The notes beneath the pieces were generated by a model. It ran no database searches. It was not told the origin of the DNA and saw only the letters and a list, made by a program, of their open reading frames with translations. Below are positions 58,508 through 64,000 of a stretch of DNA of 64,000 nucleotides, piece by piece; positions within the stretch are counted from its first letter, which is position 1, and each line of letters opens with the position of its first letter. The translations under genes were made by a program, and so were the position numbers. The DNA comes from Providencia alcalifaciens DSM 30120 (lineage in GTDB: Bacteria; Pseudomonadota; Gammaproteobacteria; Enterobacterales; Enterobacteriaceae): the NCBI RefSeq assembly GCF_000173415.1, contig NZ_ABXW01000046.1, positions 1 to 64,000 on the forward strand. The letters are read 5' to 3'.

Positions 58508-58552
58508 ATGCTGAACAATCCCGATAATACGTGCGGCTGTATTTGCTGCTGA
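58508..58552 (+). other. Possible 14-codon cysteine-rich leader ORF
   Basis: ATG to TGA encodes MLNNPDNTCGCICC: four cysteines in the last six residues, preceded by AAGGATGG seven bases before the ATG. It fits a leader peptide in form. However, the ATG also sits in the -10 hexamer of the CRP-dependent promoter, so a transcript from that promoter would miss the start. Coding status is unproven. Confidence 0.25.
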
Positions 58553-58650
58553 AGTGACTGACAAATATGCAGATAGTGGTTTCAGAATTGATTTTTTTCA
58601 ATAATTGACACGATTCCGCTTGACGGCTGGCAAGGTTTTGGTAACTTTAA

Positions 58651-59688
<1,038 letters not shown>

Positions 59689-59713
59689 GAGTTGTTACGC
59701 AATTAGTGTGACT

Positions 59714-59737
59714 GAGCCGCCTTTTGGCGGCTCTTTT
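59714..59737 (+). terminator. gapA terminator
   Basis: GAGCCGCC (59714-59721) and GGCGGCTC (59726-59733) around a TTTT loop, then T residues. Confidence 0.9.
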
Positions 59738-59775
59738 GTATCCTTCGTACACGCAAAATTAAAGCCCAGCTCAAT

Positions 59776-59822
59776 ATACTCCAAGCTGCGTCTCCCGCTT
59801 CACTCAATGCAACTTGCAGTAT
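59776..59822. repeat. Imperfect inverted repeat between gapA and yeaD
   Basis: ATACTCCAAGCTGC (59776-59789) and GCAACTTGCAGTAT (59809-59822) match as inverted copies at 12 of 14 bases, with a 19-base loop. It resembles small REP-like intergenic elements, but one copy in this window cannot prove that. Confidence 0.4.
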
Positions 59823-59935
59823 CGTGAGTTTGTTATATTGTTATTTCTAGTTACTGCCCTATTTATAGGCGCTGTTCTATTTATAGTCGCTGATTTAGGT
59901 CGTGATGATGGACCAACAACCACAGGCGCAAGACA

Positions 59936-60826
59936 ATGCATGATAAAATTTTTGCTTTACCTGTTATCAAACAGCTTTCTCCTTATATTACCCAACGCCA
60001 ACTTGGTGAGTTGCCACTCATCGTAGTTTCACATCCAAAAGTGCGTGGTGCAGTGAGCCTACAAGGTGCCCACTTAATTGACTGGCAACCCGCAGGTCAA
60101 AAACCCTGCCTTTGGTTAAGTCCGGAAAGTGCGTTTAAAGAAGGCGTGGCTATTCGAGGCGGTATTCCTATTTGCTGGCCATGGTTTGGTCCTGTAAATA
60201 GCCCTAGTCACGGTTTTGCCCGTATTTTACCTTGGCAATTTACCGCCCATAACGAACATGATTGTGGTGTCATTCTCACCTTTACCCTGACAGACAACGA
60301 ATACACCCGCAAACTCTGGCCGCATGAGTTTACACTGATCCTACGTATGAAGCTTGGTGAAACCTGTGAACTTGAACTAGAAAGCTATGGGGATTTTGAA
60401 GCGACAGCGGCATTGCACAGTTACTTCAATATTAGTGATATTCAAAAAGCCACTGTGTATGGTCTCGGTGGACATTACATTGATAAAGTAGCAGATAGAG
60501 AAGCTTACATTTCTGAACCACTGAAATTCAATAAGCACACCGACCGCATTTATACTGAACCCGAAGAGTACAGTTTATTGCGTGATGATGGCTGGAATCG
60601 CACTATTGAGTTGCACCATTATCATCACAGCGATGTTGTGTGCTGGAACCCTTGGGCGGAGCTATCTTGCAGCATGCAGGATATGCCTAATAATGGTTAC
60701 AAACAGATGGTTTGTGTGGAAACGGCTCGCATTCATATGCCAATGAAACCTGAAGCGCAAAGCCCTTCTCGCCTTTCTCTCGTGATGGTATGCCGCGAAA
60801 ATAAACCTCAGCCACAGCAAGAATAA
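59936..60826 (+). CDS. yeaD: D-hexose-6-phosphate mutarotase YeaD
   Basis: Aldose-1-epimerase-like enzyme acting on hexose-6-phosphates. VAIRGGIPICWPWFGP, HGFARILPWQF and ALHSYFNISDI carry conserved residues, including catalytic histidines. 296 aa (E. coli 294). Follows gapA as in E. coli. Confidence 0.93.
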   Translation: MHDKIFALPVIKQLSPYITQRQLGELPLIVVSHPKVRGAVSLQGAHLIDWQPAGQKPCLWLSPESAFKEGVAIRGGIPICWPWFGPVNSPSHGFARILPWQFTAHNEHDCGVILTFTLTDNEYTRKLWPHEFTLILRMKLGETCELELESYGDFEATAALHSYFNISDIQKATVYGLGGHYIDKVADREAYISEPLKFNKHTDRIYTEPEEYSLLRDDGWNRTIELHHYHHSDVVCWNPWAELSCSMQDMPNNGYKQMVCVETARIHMPMKPEAQSPSRLSLVMVCRENKPQPQQE

Positions 60827-60864
60827 CTACGCGTAAAATAATCGTAAGAATAAATGCAAAAATA

Positions 60865-60897
60865 AAACCCCAAAACAGCCTAGCCATTTTGGGGTTT
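60865..60897. terminator. Bidirectional terminator between yeaD and mipA
   Basis: AAACCCCAAAA (60865-60875) and TTTTGGGGTTT (60887-60897) with A- and T-rich flanks between convergent genes. Confidence 0.85.
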
Positions 60898-60920
60898 TTC
60901 ATTCTATTCCAGCGTATAAA

Positions 60921-61674
60921 TTAGAAGGTGTAAGTCACACCACTCCACACAATACCAGAATAGGATTTGTTCACCATCGGGCTATCTTTCACTTCGTTAG
61001 ACAGCTTATCAACACGTCCTAGTGCAAATAATGACCAGCTGTCAGTCATGCGATAGTTAGCTGATAATTCAACATAAGGTGTCCAACTTGAGTTTGGCTG
61101 GTAACGCTCTAAACCGCTTTTTGCGGACTCTTTCGAGGTCACTCCAAACTCATAACGGTTTAACTTCGCACTATCCCATTTAATACCAATCCCTGGGGTT
61201 AGTGACCAGTTATCGCCTTTAAATGCGTATAGATAAGCTGCTTCAGCACGCATGCCTTCGCTTTCCCATAACATATCGAGAGAACCATTGAAACGTAATG
61301 TTCCCCAATCCGCGTTATGTCTGTAGGTGACCCCCCCCCATCACAGTGTCACGACGACGATCTAGCTTACGCATATCTGCATTATCGTTATCTTTTGGCT
61401 TAAAGAAATGCGGATAGTAATATGCATCTAAAGAAAGTTGGTCTTCTTTATCATTCCACAAGTAGTAACCTACAGCTAATGTGCGGAAGTAGAAATTTTC
61501 ACTCTCATAATTCACGACGGGAACTGGCGTAATATAATCGCTAGTTTTGATGCCTTTATAAGGCGTTGCTTGCGCTAATACGGAACCACCAACAGACCAA
61601 GTTCCAGCAAAAGCAGCGCTTGAAATCGCACTTAACGCAATGGCAAGTGTGGTCATTTTAACTGTTTTAGACAT
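60921..61674 (-). pseudogene. mipA: MltA-interacting outer membrane protein MipA, out of frame at a G8 tract
   Basis: MipA/OmpV family outer-membrane barrel, a scaffold for murein synthesis and hydrolysis in E. coli. A signal peptide (ending SSAAFA) precedes GTWSVGGSVLAQATPYKG. The first frame runs to RRDTVMGGGHLQT and stops at 61315. The second resumes with LWESEGMRAEAAYLYAFKG and ends YSGIVWSGVTYTF. The junction is a run of eight G (eight C on the plus strand, 61331-61338). With seven G it reads VMGGVTYRHNADWGTLRFNG straight into the second part, giving 250 aa (E. coli 248). It may be a phase-variable off state, a mutation or a homopolymer sequencing error. Confidence 0.85.
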
Positions 61675-61843
61675 ATTAAATTAAACCCAAATTATTCAAA
61701 TGAAGTTAATAATAAACGATGAATAACGCAGGAGTATCCCCTACGTTAGTGAGATGGTTCACATTTAAAGCTAAATTGCATTCATTGTCTATCTTTCTCA
61801 GCAATGAATATAAGCTAAGCAAATGAAAAGTGATACTTATTCA

Positions 61844-62908
61844 TTAAAAATCAATGGGTACACGACGTGCTAGTGCGCATAATAATTCGTAACCAATTGT
61901 ACCCGCAAATTGTGCCACATCATCAACGGGTAAATTCTCACCCCATAGTTCTACGGGAGTGCCAATTGTTACTTCAGGGCAATCACTAATATCGATAGTC
62001 AGCATGTCCATGGAAACAGCACCTAAGAGTTCACAACGTCGCCCCTGACACCAAACAGGCGTGCCTGTCGGTGCATGGCGTGGATATCCATCCGCATAAC
62101 CGCAGGCAACCGTTGCAATACGCATTGGTTTTTCTGAGGTGAACTTACTACCATAACCAATGGATTGACCCGCCTCGATATGGTGTATCGCAATAATCTC
62201 AGATTGTAAGGTCATTGCCGCTTTTAAATGATATTCGGCAATATCTGCCCACTTACCGCTTGGTGATGCTCCATACAGCACAATACCGGCTCGCACCCAA
62301 TCATAATGTGTATTTTGATGCCATAACACCGCACCAGAATTTGCAATGCAAGTTGGTAACGATAACGATGAGAAATGTTGAATTTTTTCCAATGGGACTT
62401 GAGTTCCACCGGGTAAATCTGAATTGGCAAAATGGCTCATTAAAGTTACGTTCGCCACATTTGCCATGTGCGTCAGCTGATCCACAATATCGGAATATTC
62501 ACTCACAGAGAATCCTAGGCGATTCATTCCACTATTCAGTTTAATGTACACAGAGATTGGCTGGCTCAATGTCGCTTGCTCAATTGCAGCTAGCTGCCAG
62601 CGGCTGTGCACACTGGTAGTCAGCTGATACTGATCAATAACCACTAAGTCTGCGGCTTGGAAAAAACCTTCTAGCAGCAGAATAGGACCTTGCCACCCTT
62701 CTTCTCGCAATAAAACCGCTTCATGCAGATCCAGAACAGCAAAACCGTCTGATGCTTTAAGCCCACGCCATATTCGTTTTATACCATGACCATAACCATC
62801 GGCCTTCATTACCGACCAGATCTTAGCCTGACCAATTTTCTGACGTATAACGGCTAAATTATGTTCTAAATTATGAGGATGAATAATTGCACGAATTGGG
62901 CGTGGCAT
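61844..62908 (-). CDS. dadX: Catabolic alanine racemase
   Basis: Interconverts L- and D-alanine with PLP, feeding D-alanine to DadA. The PLP lysine is in SVMKADGYGHGIKR, the second catalytic base tyrosine in SIGYGSKF, and SMDMLTIDISDCPE is conserved. 354 aa, similar to E. coli DadX (356) and closer to it than to Alr in the segments I can recall (for example GPILLLEGFF). It lies 36 bases downstream of dadA, confirming the dadAX operon. Confidence 0.94.
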   Translation of the reverse strand: MPRPIRAIIHPHNLEHNLAVIRQKIGQAKIWSVMKADGYGHGIKRIWRGLKASDGFAVLDLHEAVLLREEGWQGPILLLEGFFQAADLVVIDQYQLTTSVHSRWQLAAIEQATLSQPISVYIKLNSGMNRLGFSVSEYSDIVDQLTHMANVANVTLMSHFANSDLPGGTQVPLEKIQHFSSLSLPTCIANSGAVLWHQNTHYDWVRAGIVLYGASPSGKWADIAEYHLKAAMTLQSEIIAIHHIEAGQSIGYGSKFTSEKPMRIATVACGYADGYPRHAPTGTPVWCQGRRCELLGAVSMDMLTIDISDCPEVTIGTPVELWGENLPVDDVAQFAGTIGYELLCALARRVPIDF

Positions 62909-62944
62909 TGCTATTCCTTATTATTGACATTTGAAATTGCTCAA

Positions 62945-64000
62945 TTAACGCGCAGGCGATAAATGACCCGTATGGACTAATTTTGTATTAAAACCATCGG
63001 TATACCTGAACACAGACAAATCATCCGCAGCGATATCAGGCGTATTCCCTGAAATTAAATCAGCCAACAATTTGCCAGAGCCGCAAGCCATTGTCCAACC
63101 TAAGGTCCCATGCCCCGTATTCAGATATAAATTACTGAACTCTGTTGGTCCAACAATTGGAGTACCATCTGGTGTCATTGGTCGTAATCCTGTCCAAAAT
63201 TGTGCTTGGCTAATATCTCCACCGCCTTGATATAAATCTTGCACAACCATTTTCAATGTTTCACAGCGTTTTTGTAGGACATCAAGATTAAACCCAACAA
63301 CCTCAGCCATTCCTCCAACACGAATACGTTGGTCAAATCGTGTAACCGCAATTTTATAGGTTTCATCCAACACAGTAGAAACTGGCGCGCGTAATTCATT
63401 AATGATAGGCATCGTCAGTGAATAACCTTTCAGTGGATATACAGGGATTTTTACCAACTGCTGTAACATCTGAGTCGAATATGACCCCATAGCAACCACG
63501 TATTGATCTGCCAGCAAAATCTCACCGTTAACCTTAATACCGCTGATCCGTTTGCCATCTGTTAAAATCTGTTCAACATGGCATCCAAAGCGGAAAGTAA
63601 CTCCGGCTTGTTCTGCCATTTTTGCCAATTTTTTAGTGAATTGCTGGCAATCCCCTGTTTCATCATTAGGTAGGCGCAAGCCCCCAGTGAGTTTATGTTT
63701 CACAAATTCTAACGCGGGTTCTGCGGTGACTAACTGTTCTGCGGTAAGCAATTCGTAGGGCACACCCTCTTGCTGTAAAACCGCAATATCATTTGCTGCG
63801 TTCTCAAACTGTTTTGCCGTTCTAAATAGCTGCAAAGTGCCGCCTTGACGCCCCTCATAACCAATTCCGGTGTCTGCCCTTAATTGGCGAATACAATCAC
63901 GGCTGTATTCAGCAATCCGGACCATACGGCTTTTATTCATAGTGTAGTGCTGCATGTCGCAATTTTTCAGCATTTGCCACATCCAGCGTAATTGGAACAG
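62945..64000 (-). CDS. dadA: D-amino-acid dehydrogenase small subunit, 3' part
   Basis: FAD enzyme that oxidatively deaminates D-alanine at the inner membrane. The gene continues past the window edge: 351 codons are present and about 80 N-terminal codons (the FAD-binding Rossmann start) lie outside. [56 protein letters not shown] and [17 protein letters not shown] are typical of DadA. The ATG at 63982 is internal, not the start. Confidence 0.95.
   Translation of the reverse strand: MFQLRWMWQMLKNCDMQHYTMNKSRMVRIAEYSRDCIRQLRADTGIGYEGRQGGTLQLFRTAKQFENAANDIAVLQQEGVPYELLTAEQLVTAEPALEFVKHKLTGGLRLPNDETGDCQQFTKKLAKMAEQAGVTFRFGCHVEQILTDGKRISGIKVNGEILLADQYVVAMGSYSTQMLQQLVKIPVYPLKGYSLTMPIINELRAPVSTVLDETYKIAVTRFDQRIRVGGMAEVVGFNLDVLQKRCETLKMVVQDLYQGGGDISQAQFWTGLRPMTPDGTPIVGPTEFSNLYLNTGHGTLGWTMACGSGKLLADLISGNTPDIAADDLSVFRYTDGFNTKLVHTGHLSPAR

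Noticed and set aside
59814-60026. 70-codon hydrophobic ORF between gapA and yeaD
   Set aside because: It starts at TTG without a ribosome site and overlaps the first 90 bases of yeaD in another frame.

Overview
The window is a chromosomal segment from an enteric gammaproteobacterium of low G+C. Gene content and order match the Escherichia coli topA-trp-tonB-opp-adhE-hns-galU and xthA-topB-selD-sppA-ansA-gapA neighbourhoods, but the proteins are clearly diverged from E. coli and trpG and trpD are separate genes. This pattern fits the Morganellaceae, most likely Providencia. The genus is an inference from protein similarity and base composition, not from a database search. Almost everything is core genome. 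I see no prophage, insertion sequence, CRISPR array, secretion system or complete mobile element.

Layout. 1-6.8 kb: sodC, an ERIC-type repeat, topA, yciN, a frameshifted sohB, then yciK-btuR. 6.8-11 kb: an unrecognised AT-rich lipoprotein gene, rluB, yciO and rnm (yciV). 11-17.9 kb: the complete trp operon with promoter/operator, leader peptide and attenuator (trpL-E-G-D-C(F)-B-A). 18-24.4 kb: ompW with an FNR box, yciC, a SulP transporter, yciB, yciA, tonB and the small gene yciY. 24.6-28 kb: cls, yciU and an orphan SUKH (SMI1/KNR4) gene whose C-terminus appears frameshifted. 28-36.5 kb: oppABCDF with a second tandem oppA paralogue, then ychE. 37-47.3 kb: adhE, an orphan PapD-like chaperone, tdk, hns, galU, rssB, ychJ, purU and tRNA-Tyr. 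47.3-53.5 kb: a LysR regulator abutting the tRNA, xthA, a DJ-1/PfpI gene remnant, and the topB-selD-ydjA group. 53.7-64 kb: sppA, ansA-pncA, yeaC, msrB, gapA, yeaD, a frameshifted mipA, dadX and the 3' part of dadA.

Functional themes: tryptophan synthesis, DNA topology and repair (TopA, TopB, XthA, H-NS), oligopeptide and TonB-dependent uptake, anaerobic and central carbon metabolism (AdhE, GapA, with CRP-like sites upstream of both), envelope proteins (OmpW, MipA, Cls, SppA, SohB) and amino-acid or NAD salvage (AnsA, PncA, DadA/DadX).

The points most worth a second look are three reading-frame disruptions (sohB at an A6 run, mipA at a G8 run, the SUKH gene near its C-terminus), a perfect CRP consensus site upstream of gapA that overlaps a 14-codon cysteine-rich mini-ORF, a perfect 15-bp palindrome upstream of the unknown lipoprotein gene, and the lone genes (SUKH, PapD chaperone, DJ-1 fragment, LysR next to a tRNA) that mark the few variable spots. 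I did not find convincing evidence of a wholly new multi-gene system.
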